Source: Anastatus disparis (Eukaryota; Arthropoda; Insecta; Hymenoptera; Eupelmidae). Taken from it: DNA of 64,000 nucleotides. Under the pieces are notes generated by a model. That model was not told the DNA's origin and searched no databases. It was given only the letters and a program-made list of their open reading frames with translations. Shown here one piece after another: positions 45,536 through 57,673 of this stretch. Position numbers and translations under genes: made by a program. Position 1 is the first letter of the stretch; each line of letters opens with the position of its first letter. The DNA lies in contig JAFFSR010000343.1 in assembly GCA_017163975.1 (NCBI GenBank), positions 3,790,001 through 3,854,000 on the forward strand, written 5' to 3'.

Positions 45536-47305
45536 AACTATAATTCTAACACGTCCGACATAATAAAACTTATGGAAGAAATGTACCCGTTACTAACTGA
45601 AAGAAACATAAAAGGCAAATTCACTCGCCTAATAAAAAAACTATAGAACTACAGACAGCTCAGACGATGAATCATCTTACATAGAATAAAAAAAATAACT
45701 CAGTGGAATATAAATGGCCTTCAGGTTCATTTTGTTTTTCTAGAGAAACTTATGAACAATGAAAAACAAAACATTATCTGTATTCAAGAGACCAATTTTA
45801 AAAACAATATGTATACAAAAATAAAAGGATTTAAAACAATATACAAAAATAGAGAAAACTGCAGCAAGTAGTGGAGTAGTCACATACATAAAAGAAGACT
45901 TTACGGAAGTAAAAATATCAATAAACCTAGAAGCTGTTGCGGCAACAATATCGATCGATTCACAAAACATCTGTATATGCAATATATATGGGACATTTCA
46001 CGCCAACTGATAGAGCAAAAAAATAAAAACCGTTGAAACTCTAAGAATTTATTCTCTCTGTTACCCAAAATATGTGAAAAAATTTTCAAGGATCTAGATT
46101 GAAAGGATCAAGAGTTACAGGACCTTAAAATTTGAAAATTTTTCAAAATTTTTGGAAAAGTCCCAACTTTATCATTTTTTTCTGAAAATCCTGATGTTTT
46201 AGAGAAAAATGCATAATAACACTTCTTGTTGTAAATGAAGAAGAGAGTTAGCAGGATTTTTTACAGACCTGAAGCTCGCAGTTTTCTAATTGGCTCTTAT
46301 ATGTATAACATGGTTATTGAAATTATTTAATGTTTGCCGCTGCCAAAATTGGCTTTCGAAGGCTTATTTTTTTCTATTTTTTATTAACTTTAAAATAAAT
46401 TTTGGTTCGTGTAAGCAAAAGTCACCAATAAGGAGTTATCACAGTTTTAAATATATATTTTCATGTAAAATTTATTTTTCTTATTGAAAATAGCCTGTCA
46501 CATACTAAACATAAGTATCTGGTTTTAATATTCATAAGCTATTAAAATAAGTTTAAAAATCATTTAGTAAAATATTATTTCTCAATTATAAGCCTAATTA
46601 TTAATTAAACAACACTCATTATTATTATAATTACAATTAATTTCAAAGAAAAATTAGACTCTGAATTATCCCAAAATCAAATAATTATTTTTCAATAAAA
46701 ATTTACTCTTTTCAAAGAATTGATTCATCAATAAAAAAAAATAATTAAATAATTACTATTTTCCTTACCTTAACTTTCTAGAAAAAGTATCTGTTCAATA
46801 GAAAATGATGATAGAATTTTGGAACACACACTAAATGAATTTTTGGGGATGATTATAAACAAAAGCTTTCTGACTACCCATCTTTATTTATTTATTTAAA
46901 TATATATTTTTATTTTTATTTAACCGATAGAAGTATTCTTTAACTCAAAATACTATATATTGAATGTAAGTTTATAACTTTTTATGCATAGTATTTTAAT
47001 GGATCTTTTGAGTTATCCGCACTTAAGTTTAATCTCATAAATTTTTTTACTGTAGCGAAAAACTAGATTAAACGCACCGTTCATTGATAGACTTGGATTG
47101 GAAATATTGTTAAGAGGAGGAGTTTTGGTATGCCCTTAAAACCGTTACATATGAAAAGTAAATAAGATGTTAATTACCAGAAAATTCTCTTAGTTTTATA
47201 AATTGTTTTTTTTCAGAATATTATAAAGAACGAATAATAGAAATATAGTTCAAATTATAGTCATTGGGTGGAGAAAGAAAAATGGATTTTGATCCATGAA
47301 CAGCT

Positions 47306-48350
47306 GTAGATACAACTGTTAAAATTGCTGAAACTGGATGCACGCAAAGAAGAATGGTAAGAGTTTAGAAGATCTTAGTTTACATTATGAAATGACAGTT
47401 GAAAATTCCTTTGTTGATATTGTTTAAATTCTTTATCGTGTAGATTCTATGGATCCAACGTATATGGAAGGCAAAGACTGCCTTATTGATTATAAAAGAG
47501 TTCTTGATGATATATTAAATCTACATCAACGTACAAAATTGAAAATCCATTAGACAGCCCTAGTATTATTAAAGTAACCCCTGAACTTTTGATGTCAGAG
47601 AAATATTCTTGTGTAAGTTAAGAATTTAAGCAAGAATCAGCTCAATTTTTGAAAACAGTTGCAATTATAATTGCTAGGATTAGACAACATATTAAGAGGC
47701 GGCCGTATAGTTCTGTCCTTGTCTAATCTCAATTTTCGTTATAATTAGTAAACTAAATATTTTTATACAAAAGTAAGGGCAGAGCCCAATAGATTTGAGG
47801 ATGAATAGACGATTCTATTCTATTAAAAAATATAAAATTTTCATTAGTTTTCGAGTGAAGTCTGAAACGGAAAAAGAGTTGAACACTTCAATCAAATTTA
47901 ACTCTTTTTCCGTTTCAGACTTCACTCGAAAACTAATGAAAATTTTATATTTTTTAATAGAATAGAATCGTCTGCTCATCCGTAAATCTATTGGGCTCTG
48001 CCCTTACTTTTGTATAAAAATATTTAATTTAGCCATAATAACGAAAATTTAGATTAGACAAGGACAGAACTATACGGCCTCCTCTTAAACTAGATGTCCC
48101 AGTTTACCGGTATATTATACGTTTAACTGTGTCACAACTTCATGAATTTATTCATACAAGCAAGAAAAAATATATGAAAGCAAAAATTGAACCAGTCACT
48201 GCAGTTGGTGCTTTAGCTGCACAAAGTATAAGAGGACCTGGTACTTGAATTTTGCTCGTGTAGCACCTATGAACATTACTCAAGATGTATCTTGTATTAA
48301 TGGAATTATTAATGCTAATCTAAAAATCAGTATTCTAATTATAACAGCTC
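47306..48350 (+). pseudogene. POLR3A: Captured POLR3A fragment, copy 2, split by a MITE
   Basis: Same segment as 39882-40548, interrupted by a TTAA MITE at 47692-48088. It shares key lesions with copy 1: the missing base in the sequence after QRRM, the TAA after NSFVDIV-like text and the GTACTTGA stop. So the fragment was already non-functional before the two copies separated. It reads AVGALAAQSI where copy 1 has AVSALAAQSI, and it has lost ~20 bp in the LKTFHFA region. Confidence 0.85.
47692..48088. mobile_element. TTAA-flanked foldback MITE, family M1, copy 3
   Basis: About 397 bp with ends GAGGCGGCCGTATAGTTCTG...CAGAACTATACGGCCTCCTC between TTAA sites. FB-B1 carries the undisturbed single TTAA at the homologous position (about 40262-40265), a clean empty site. 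Arms are close to perfect inverted repeats around a centre near 47890. The outer ~30 bp resemble the MITEs at 1672 and 5079; the interior differs more. Confidence 0.92.
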
Positions 48351-49368
48351 ATTTAATGTAATTCAATGTAATAAAAGCCTCTATCATTTCTTTTAAGCGT
48401 ATGTTCCAAAATGATATCATCATTTTCCATTTTACTGATACTTTTTATAGAAAGTTAAGGCAAGGAAAATAGTGATTATTTAATTATTCTTTTTTATTGA
48501 TGAATCAATTCTTTGAAATAAGTAAATTCTTATTGAAAAATAATTATTTAATTTTCGGATAACTCTTATTTTCCTTTGAAATTAATTGTAATTATAATAA
48601 TAACGAGTGTTCTTTAATTAATAATTAGGCTTATAATTGAGAAATAATATTTTACTAAATGATTTTTAAACTTATTTTAATAGCTTATGAATATTAAAAC
48701 CAGATACTTATGTTTAGTATGTGACAGGCTATTTCCAATAAGAAAAATAAATTTTAAGTGAAAATATATGTTTAAAACTGTGATAACTCCCTATTGGTGA
48801 CTTTTGCTTACACGAACCAAAATTTATTTTAAAGTTAATAAAAAATAGAAAAAAATAAGCCTTCGAAAGCCAATTTTGGCCGCGGCAAACATTAAATAAT
48901 TTCAATAACCATGTTTTACATATAATAGCCAATCAGAAAACTGCGAGATTCAGGTCTTTAAAAAATCCTGCTAACTCTCTTCTTCATTTACAACAAGAAG
49001 TGTTATTATGCATTTTTTTCTAAAACATCAGGATTTTCAGAAAAAAAAATTATAAAGATGGGACTTTTTCAAAAATTTTGAAAAATTTTCAAATTTTAAG
49101 GTCCTGTAACTCTTGATCCTTTCAATCTAGATCCTTGAAAATTTTTTTACATATTTTGGGTAACAGAAAGAATAAATTCTTAGAGTTTCAACGATTTTTA
49201 TTTTTTTGCTCTATCAGTTGGCGTGAAATGTCCCATATATATATATATATATATATATATTCCAAACAGTCAAGAAATAGTTATAAAAGATTTGAACAAT
49301 TTAATAATGCAATTACCCAAACCATAATATTGATAGGCGATCTTAACTGCCACAACCATAGACATTTC

Positions 49369-49778
49369 TTCGAAAATATAGAGAAAAGAAGCGTTTATAG
49401 AAACTTGAATAATTAAACAACTAAAACTTTTAAAGAAAAATGTATAATGGATAGAAGGAAGTACAAGTTAAAAGCTTTAATTTAAGCCTTGTTGCATCAA
49501 AAAAGCTTTTGTAGTTCAAAAGTTGTGCCTGATTGAAAATTACTACATATTTATTAATATTTTTAGCATGTAACATACGATCAAATTTTTACCCTATTCC
49601 ATTAGCATATATCAATCGCCGGTAACTTTTAAACCATATGAGATTTTTTTAATGCAACAAAGCAAATTGAAGCTTTTAACTTGTACTTTCTTTTATTTCT
49701 TCTACAATTTTCTGTAAGAGTTTTAGTTGTTTAATTATTCAAGTTCTTATAAAGACCTCTTTTCACTATATTTTCGAA
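49369..49778. mobile_element. Small foldback inserted in the LINE endonuclease/linker
   Basis: Ends TTCGAAAATATAG...CTATATTTTCGAA and arms of ~165 bp (GAACTTGAATAATTAAACAAC inverted near 49735). It is followed to ~49915 by sequence related to the FB-G end (AGCCAAATCCG...ATACTCTCC), so at least two small insertions lie here before the LINE resumes near 49920. Confidence 0.75.
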
Positions 49779-52700
49779 ACAATTTCTATATCGTTGTCTC
49801 TAGGGCCTATTAGCACAAAAGAAAAAACACGGGTTTTTTTTCATCAAAAAATCATATTCTGCAGTTTTAGCCAAATCCGTTTTCTGGAGGTCAAATACTC
49901 TCCTTGTTAGATTAACTCCAAAATACAGAATACATAACAGAAAAATAAATTGAGGATACTGTAAACAAACTCACAACCTTAATAATAGATGCTGCTCAAA
50001 CTGCGATCACTAAAACATCAGGACATTATGAAAAAAATTACACACCGTGGTGGTCTGATGAATGCGAACAAGCTATAAAAGAAAAAAATCACGCATTAAA
50101 CAAATACAAAAAAAAAACCTACATATGATAACAAAGTATACTTAAATATGAAAATTGCCATCGCTAGAAGAACCCTAAAAAAAGCAAAAAGGGAATCGTG
50201 AATCAATTTTGTCTCAAATATGAAAAACAACACACCATTCGACTTAATATGGAAAAAAAGTGAAACTTTTTAACGGAAAAAAGTGCCAAAATCATATTAG
50301 CGCGATCACACAAAGTGACAACACACTCACATCAGACTTGAAACAAATAGCAGACTCTCTAGCAAAAACCTTTACAAAAAACTCAAACAACAATAACTTT
50401 GAAACTGACTTTATGACACATAAAAATAACATAGGGAAAGTAACCATCAATATGTCTCAAAAGAACTGCTCCAACGACGCACTCAGCTTAAACGACAAAA
50501 TCACATATTCTGAACTCATTGAAGCATTAAAACACAGTAAAAACTCAAGATCCCGATAACATTCCAAATATATTTTTTTTAAATCTACCAAATAAAGCTC
50601 CACTTCACGTCTCAAACCTTTTTAACTCTATCTGGACAAAGAACATTTTTCCCAAATCATGGCTGGAAGCTATTGTAATACCTATTTTAAAACCTGGGAA
50701 AGACAAATGTAACACTGGTAGCTATAGATCTATAGCCCTGACTAGTTGCTTATGCAAACTTCTGGAAAGGATCTCGGAAAGTCAGCGCGGATTCCGACAG
50801 CATAGATCCACGTACGATTGCCTTCTCACTCTTGAAACCAATATAAGTGAAACCTTCATTGAAAATCAACACTTGGTAGCAGTCATTCTAGATATAGAAA
50901 AAGCGTATGATATGTTATGGAGAAGACGCATCATTAAAATTCTATTATCAGTTGGTATACAAGGTAATATGTTAAATTTTATACACAATTTTATAAAACA
51001 AAGGTTTATCCGAGTTTGAGCAAATGGAGTACTTTCAGACAAATTTGAAATAGAAAACGGAGTGCCACAAGGATCAGTCTTAAGCGTCACCTCATTCATA
51101 CTGGCAATAAATGATATCACTAAAAATATCATAGCCCCCGACAAATGCATTCTATATGCGGATGATTTCACAAATATCAGACAAGAACCTCAACATCACA
51201 CAAGAACTACTGCAAAAGGCACTAAATAACCTTGTACTTTTTTCAAAAAATACGGGCTTTAAGTTCTCAAAAACTAAATCAACCGCAATCGTCTTCTCCA
51301 GAACCCACTGCTTCATAAATGACTTCAAATTAACACAAGGAAATCACAATCTACCGATCACCAACAAAATGAAAATGCTTGGAGTAATCTTTAACTCGAA
51401 ACCCAAAAGGACCGAACACATTCAAAAACTCAAAAAAGACTGCATAAAAAAACTTAATGTTCTAAAAATTTTGGCAAATAAAAATTGGGGAGATGAATGT
51501 ACAGCACTACTAAAAACCTACATAGCAATAATAAGATAAAAAATGGACTATGGGTCCATTATCTACGGTTCTGCACTCCCAGGCACACTACAAACGCTTA
51601 ACAAAATCCAAAATGCTGCTGCAAAAATATCATTAGGAGCTTTCCGCACCAGCCCGATAGCTGGACTACTGGGTGAAGCCAACCTACTACCTTTAGAGCA
51701 ACGAAGGAACCAACTTAGTATTTCGTACGCTTTATCCATAGCTACCACATCAGAAAACCCGTCGTATAAATTCTGTTTTAATCCGGAATTTTTAACAATT
51801 ATAACAAAAAATCAAGCTATCTAAAACCATTCTACTTAAGAATAACTCAGTACCTAGATAAAATCAACATTCAGATCCCTCCAGTATGCCAAAAAACTCA
51901 ATACTTTATTCCACCATGGCAAATGCAGATACCACCAATAATTGATGACCTATTTGAAGACAACAAAAAATCTCTCAACCACGAAATTACAAGAGACAAT
52001 AAAAAAATTTCAGAAATAACCACAGTGATTTCACACACTTATTCACAGATGGCTCTAAATCAGGAAAACATAATGGATATGCAATGGTAACACCCGAAAC
52101 AAAAGTCTCGTCAAGCCTCCCAGAGAAATATACGATATTCTCTTGTGGAACTTACGCCATATTAACAGCCATAAGACATAAAAAAATCTGGTAACAACAA
52201 ACACATAATATTCACAGATTCAAAAAGCACACTCGCCGCTTTAGAAATCAAAAATAACGTAAACACCATAATCAGGAGCATTATTCAAGAAGTAAATGAA
52301 ATAGGCACAAATAGCAGCTTAAAACTAGTTTGGATTCCTGCTCACACTGGCATAACCGAGCACGACATAGCTGATGCCGAAGCTAAAGCAACATCTCTCA
52401 AAGAGGGAGCTGATTCGTATATTGAAGTTTACCATAAAGATGATATTAAATTTGCAATCAAAGCGTCAAACAAAGCATGGGACCTTAGATGGAAAAACAA
52501 TTTTACATTAAAACTTCATAAATTTAAACCAAGCTTCCTTGATCCAAACAGTTCGCTACAAATGAACAGGCAAAACCAAGTAATTCTTAGCAGAATCAGA
52601 ATTGGTCATACAAAACCTCACCCACATACACTTAATAAAGAAAACTGAGAAACCAACATGCAAAACATGCCAAAAATTTCTCACAGTAGAGCACATACTT

Positions 52701-52975
52701 TTTTAATGTACCAAATACGAAAATACAAGGAGAATACTAAACATTCCTACAAAAGGCAACCAAGTATTCGCTAACGAAGAATCGTGCAAGAAAATATTAA
52801 CGTTCCTAAACGAAATCAAGATTACACATCTAATATAGACAATCAGTGAATAATAAATATTAAATATAATTGTAGTATATCATTCAGTGTAAAACAACTA
52901 TGTAACTTGTAATTATATGACAGTGGTCGCTAAACACCAATCGGTGGATGCGACCTAAAATAAAAAAATTAAAAA

Positions 52976-53190
52976 TACATATATAAATTTATAAGCTTCT
53001 TTTGGAGACAATTTAAAATAAGTCTGTAAAATTATTTTAACGATGATAAAAAATAAATCTGTAAGCTTCTTTTAACAATGAAAAATGATCTATAAGCTTC
53101 TTTTAGCTACAATGAAAAACAAATGTGCAGGCTTCTTTAGCGACAGTAAAAAATAAATATGTTAACTTTTTTTTGCTACAATAACAAAAA
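52976..53190 (+). repeat. ~34.5 bp satellite, segment right of the LINE
   Basis: About six monomers (ATAAGCTTCTTTTGGAGACA, GTAAGCTTCTTTTAACAATG and so on) of the array seen at 42180-44395. Confidence 0.85.
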
Positions 53191-53591
53191 AAACACTTTT
53201 GATGCAGCCATATATTTATATATGTTTATCTCAAGTCCAAAAATAATAGAATGCAGAGAATAAATGTTTTCTTTGCATTGCATCTATAAAATTCATAAAA
53301 TAAGAAGATAAAAATATTAATTTATAATCATAATTTTTAAATGTAATATTTTTATTACATTATACACAAATAAAACTTGAAGTTTTATCATATCTGATTA
53401 TACATCTTCTGAAGTGTTTTTTTTATTCTCCATAATTACGTATAAATTCTTCAATAATAGCATATTTTACAGATATAAAAAAAAACATCTCATACTTTTA
53501 TGTATCCATCTAAACTATCAATTTATATTAAATCTTTTTCTGCATAAGAAAATATTGAAACTTAATTCTGTATAAACTTTTAAATATCGTA
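53191..53591. other. AT-rich spacer
   Basis: No gene or clear repeat. CATTATACACAAATAAAACTTGAA near 53358 recurs loosely near 54002 and 55142. Confidence 0.4.
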
Positions 53592-53972
53592 TTAAGGAGA
53601 TGTAAAGTGGACACTACACCTGTACTCATAAATATTAACTGTCTTTCCATTTTATTGTTAAATTTTCAGAAGATAAATGCATTAGCTTGTAGTATATATC
53701 ATAATGATTATTTAGTTAAATTTTCGAATAAATTTATTCATTAGTTTTTAAGATATTTGGATTCTGGTAGAAAATCGAAAAATTATAATAATCATTATTG
53801 GAATCCAAAATTCTCAATAACTAACGAATGAATTCATTTGAAAATTTAACTGAATAATCTTCGTGGTAAATACTACAAGCTAAAACATTTTTTTCCTCAA
53901 GTTTTGCAATAAAATAAAAAGATAGGCCAAATTTATGAGTACAGGTGTAGTGTCTGTTTTACATCCCCTTAA
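53592..53972. mobile_element. TTAA-flanked foldback MITE, family M3
   Basis: 381 bp. Ends GGAGATGTAAAGTGGACACT and its inverted partner AGTGTCTGTTTTACATCCCC lie between TTAA copies, and most of the insert forms two arms (e.g. ACACCTGTACTCATAAAT pairs with ATTTATGAGTACAGGTGT). No ORF. Confidence 0.85.
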
Positions 53973-54041
53973 GTAATCTTGTCTTTTATAATTTGTATTA
54001 CATTATATACAATTAAAACTTGAAATTCTATTATTATTAAA

Positions 54042-55007
54042 TAGGGGAGACCGGGGCCAGTATTAACATTTTTTTAAAAAAACATCTCTATTTCTTTATC
54101 TAAGTATTATTTAATTATACAGTCTATTTTATATGTTAGAATAAGCTATCAACTATGATTTTGCATAGTTTTTTTTTTTTTTAAACTATCAATAGATTTT
54201 TTTTGGGAATAAATTTATTAAAAAAGTTTCCATGTTAATTTTTACCCAGTGTGTGGGGTAAGTATTAACATTATAATCTTGTTATTATGAAGATGCAATT
54301 CAACAGTAAATATGAACAATTAATTATTGTTAACAAAAGACTATGGATTTTAGCTATAAATAAATATAAATATAAACACAAATAACATTTCATATATAAA
54401 AAAGGAAATTATAACTAAATGTGAAAAAATTATTTGTATTTTTCGCAAAAATAATATGATTCTTTTGTTCTGCGCATTAATTGTAAATAAAAAAATTGAT
54501 TATATAATATCTATGAATATAAAAATCACAGTACAGTTCTCTTTAAATTAATTTTTTATCCAACACATTTAGTCATCGTTATCGAAATCATAATCTAGTA
54601 AATATTAACATGTTAATATTTACCCCAAAGCTTTGTTAATATTTGCTCCATCACACTTATTTTTTTTAAATATCATATATATAAACATGATACATAAAAT
54701 ATTAATGCGATTTAATAACTTATTTTTAACGTAGATTAATATAAAATAATTTTCATAGCATTAATTATATCAAATGAAATCAAAAACAAATATTTACGTA
54801 TATAAAAATTTTATAAAATCTGTCAAAAAAAGGCTGTATTCTACATCTCTCCTCTGCGATGTTCCGCGTGGCACTAAATACGTTTATATCTTACAGGATG
54901 TTACATTAAACACACGAAGACACTTATGGAATCTGTAGGAATGTTCGCGTCGTTATATATTGAGTGTTAATATTTACCCCTGTTACTTTTAGCCCCGGTC
55001 TCCCCTA
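54042..55007. mobile_element. TA-flanked non-autonomous element with GGGGAGACCGGGGC ends
   Basis: About 966 bp. TA then GGGGAGACCGGGGC on the left, GCCCCGGTCTCCCC then TA on the right. The interior has no ORF and repeats TGTTAATATTTACCCC-like words (near 54246, 54606, 54640, 54967). TA duplication suggests Tc1/mariner mobilisation; ends starting GGGGAGACCGGGGC are, from memory, widespread in insects. Confidence 0.8.
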
Positions 55008-56259
55008 CTCTATTGTTACATCATATAAATTAGTTGTTATGTATTTTAATGCGGTGATTTAAATGATCTTTTTTTTTCATAATTTATATTTCTTTATTAA
55101 AAAATTTAATTTTTAATTTTATTATTAACTATTATTAAACATTATTATGCACAATTGAACTGGAAATTCTATTATTAACTGTTCTATTTTTAAATCATTT
55201 AAACTATATACACTTCACACAAAAATTGAGGTAACACCTAAATTTGGCGTTAAAAAAGCACTGACTTTAAACCAACTTGACTCTGGCTAGAATTGACCCA
55301 GAGATACCGGTAAAAAAGCCAATTAAAGATTTACAGACAGATTTATAGACATCTAAAAACTTTCTTCAAGTTTTTAGATGCCATATATTGCTATTTTTTC
55401 AACTAGAAATTTAACGCTCCTATCAAGCAATACACAAAACTAGGCCAAAACTCGATAACTTTGAATCCTCTTTCTCGGTTCACACGGGTTTCAATAATTT
55501 TTTTTTGCATTTATAAAATATTGCTTTATAAAGTTCAACTTTTTAGCTTTCATTTCGTTTTTTACAAGTCTAATTTCGAGTTTTTTTGACTGAGATATAG
55601 TTGTTTAAAGAAAAAAAATTAAATTAATCTTCAAAAAGCTGTGTCTCAGTGAAAGATTATCATACAGACATTTGCACAAAAAAAATTGAAGGTTTCATGT
55701 TCATCTTTACTGAAAAATTATTGCGATAATTTTAATTTCTTGATTTCACTATGAATTTTATGGTTTTTAAATGACCAAAAATGTTAATTAACCAGGTTAT
55801 GAACAGCATTCCGTAAACCTATGGAAACTTTGAATTTAAGTGGTTCTAATGAACAACTTAATACAGACACTATACCCTTCAAAATCCATTCTGAATTTTT
55901 CAATTTTATCGATAAATGGTTGAAATATTGAGGTTAAAAGCTCGTGTAAGATGAAGCTCTTTAGTAACCAAAGCCTTTCTTCATCAATTTTTTTATACGA
56001 TGACATTTCTACAAAACTCTACTGTGAATCTACTCATAATACAGTGGCCACACTCTGCCGAACCCAGGGACAACAACGCGGACGAGGTGTCCACTGTCCC
56101 CGTTTTTTCAATTTTTTATTTTTTTATCATTAAAAAAAATTTTTTTATTTTTTTTTTCATTTTTTAGTATTAAAAAATTATTTTTATTAAAATTTTTTTT
56201 TTAATTTAAAAGAAATTTTTTTGTAAATTGTTAATTTTAAAAAATGTTCATAAATTATA

Positions 56260-57273
56260 TTAATAATGAATATTACCACTACGATTACGAACTACCTCTG
56301 ACAAACGTTGACGCATGTTGATACAGCATTGAATGTCTTGCTGCGAAATGTCATTCCAAATCTCTTCCAAAACTTCATAGAGCTCGTGAAAGTTTGCAGG
56401 TGCTACTGGGCGCTGTCACAATCTTCGACCAACCATGTCCCAAACATGTTCGATCGGATTAACATCGGAACTATGGGGTGGGTGGTTCAATAAAGTGATG
56501 TCATTCTCTAAGAACAATTGACGGGTAACGGTAGCTATGTGAGGTCTCGCATTATCTTGTATGAAGACAAAATTCCTTCTGTAACATTGCCTTAATGGCA
56601 AGACATGGGGGTTCAACACTTCATCTACATATCGTCGCGCCGTCATTCCTGGAGATGGTGCAAGGACAAGCGGCGATCTGCCATTGTAAAAAATAGCAGC
56701 CCAAACCATAACTAACCCTCCTGCGTAAGGTAATATCGGCCTAACAGTATTAGGGTGATAGCGTTCTCATCTTAATCGCCACACAAATTCTCGTTCATCA
56801 TTATTGCGCAAATAAAATTGAGATTCATCAGAGAACCAAACCATCCACTGCCTGCAATGCCAACGTACATACCTTCGAGCATAATTAAGACGAGATTGGT
56901 GATGACCGATATTAAAATGTGGCACTTCAGCAGGTCTTCGTGCTCGCAGATTCGCTGCATGAAGTCAATTTCTTATTATCTGCACCGATACCCGACACCT
57001 ATTCCTCTGTTGCAAAGGATCACGTATTTCTCTTGCTGTTATTATGCGATGAGTATCACTTCTTACAATATTTCGATCTCTTCGAGGACTAGTAACTCAC
57101 GGTCGTCCTTGACCTGCTCATGTACGAAAATTATGGGTTTCACAATATCGAGAGAAAGTACGGTTAATTACGGATATGGAAACGCCCATTTGATTAGCAA
57201 CATGTCTTTGGGAATTACGTTTCTGTAATAGCGTAATTACTACTGCTACCTCAACTTCATGACGTCGTGGCAT
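56260..57273 (-). pseudogene. Tc1-like transposase, one frame with at least five TGA stops
   Basis: Start MPRRHEVEV at 57273. The N-terminal helix-turn-helix region reads LLQKRNSQRHVANQMGVSIS. The catalytic domain has VRWHCRQWMVWFSDESQF (first Asp, ~56825-56875), VFIQDNARPHIATVTRQ (second Asp) and HSSDVNPIEHVWD (Glu) with 34 residues between the last two, i.e. DD34E. The C-terminus ends at TAA 56260-56262; 338 codons in one uninterrupted frame, a normal Tc1 length. At least five TGA codons occur, in places where Arg (CGA) is expected, for example in GRP*VT and RRL*QR. With no frameshift, decay is by C-to-T change at CpG rather than by indels. Confidence 0.85.
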
Positions 57274-57673
57274 GTTTTAGGTAACTGAAAGAATTTGTAG
57301 AAAAAATACTGATTTCACATACGAAATCAATTAATTGAAATTTAAAATCTTTTCTTAACATTTCTACTCAACATTAACGAGATAAAGGACAATAAGTGAA
57401 CTAAAATAATTTCACGATAATTATTAGTTTAAAAGGAGTTAATCTTCCCAAATTAAATCTGTAGTTTTAATTGAAATTAAAAATTGGTCAAAGAATACAA
57501 AACAACGGAAATTTTAAAAAACTACGAAAAATGTCTTATTGGTCTAAGGAATGATGTTCCTAACCTGGTTAATCATCAACATTTTTAGCGAAACGCATAA
57601 AATTTATAGTGAAGTCAAGTAATTAAAATTATTAATAATAAAAACAATACTTACGTCGACTGAATAATAAATA

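Larger units (their letters stand above)
45990..49234 (+). mobile_element. Foldback element FB-B, copy 2, carrying the same POLR3A fragment
   Basis: 3,245 bp with the same ends (GGGACATTTCAC...GTGAAATGTCCC), arms and interior as FB-B1; about 2.85 kb once the nested MITE is left out. It is inserted in the LINE endonuclease at a TATATA site, and the right side now has a (TA)n run (49235-49260). Differences from FB-B1 are scattered single bases and small indels, so the two are clearly related by transposition. Confidence 0.92.
45690..52840 (+). pseudogene. LINE ORF2: endonuclease, reverse transcriptase and RNase H, broken
   Basis: The endonuclease starts near 45690 (ITQWNINGLQVHF, IICIQETNF); its reading continues after FB-B2 at 49259 with IILIGDLNCHN near 49335. 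A linker region with YTPWWSDECEQA is near 50040. The RT includes QRGFRQHRSTYDCLLTLETN (~50790), VILDIEKAYDMLWR (~50885), ENGVPQGSVLS (~51055) and an intact YADD (~51157). SMRF-like thumb and C-terminal regions run to 51825 over several stops. RNase H has LFTDGSKSGKHNGYA (~52042), IIFTDSKSTLAALE (~52207) and LVWIPAHTGITEHDIAD (~52326). Numerous frameshifts and stops; dead despite the intact catalytic YADD. Confidence 0.82.
44396..52975 (+). mobile_element. I-group LINE, near full length, broken and interrupted
   Basis: The same satellite lies on both sides, so the LINE inserted into the array. ORF1-like frames are at 44563-45535 and ORF2 at 45690-52840. The 3' end GCGACCTAAAATAAAAAAAT runs into satellite at 52976. 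RNase H after RT points to the I/R1/LOA side of non-LTR elements. It is interrupted by FB-B2 (45990-49234) and a smaller inverted-repeat insertion (49369-~49915). I could not fix the target duplication. Confidence 0.8.

Noticed and set aside
46290..46487. 65-codon frame, also present on the other strand at 48729-48932
   Set aside because: The two are the inverted arms of FB-B2, not genes.
56040..56100. Less AT-rich block with CACTGTCC as a possible gene piece
   Set aside because: Short, no reading frame of note, next to poly-A/T runs.
56818..57228. 136-codon plus-strand frame
   Set aside because: Antisense of the Tc1-like transposase.
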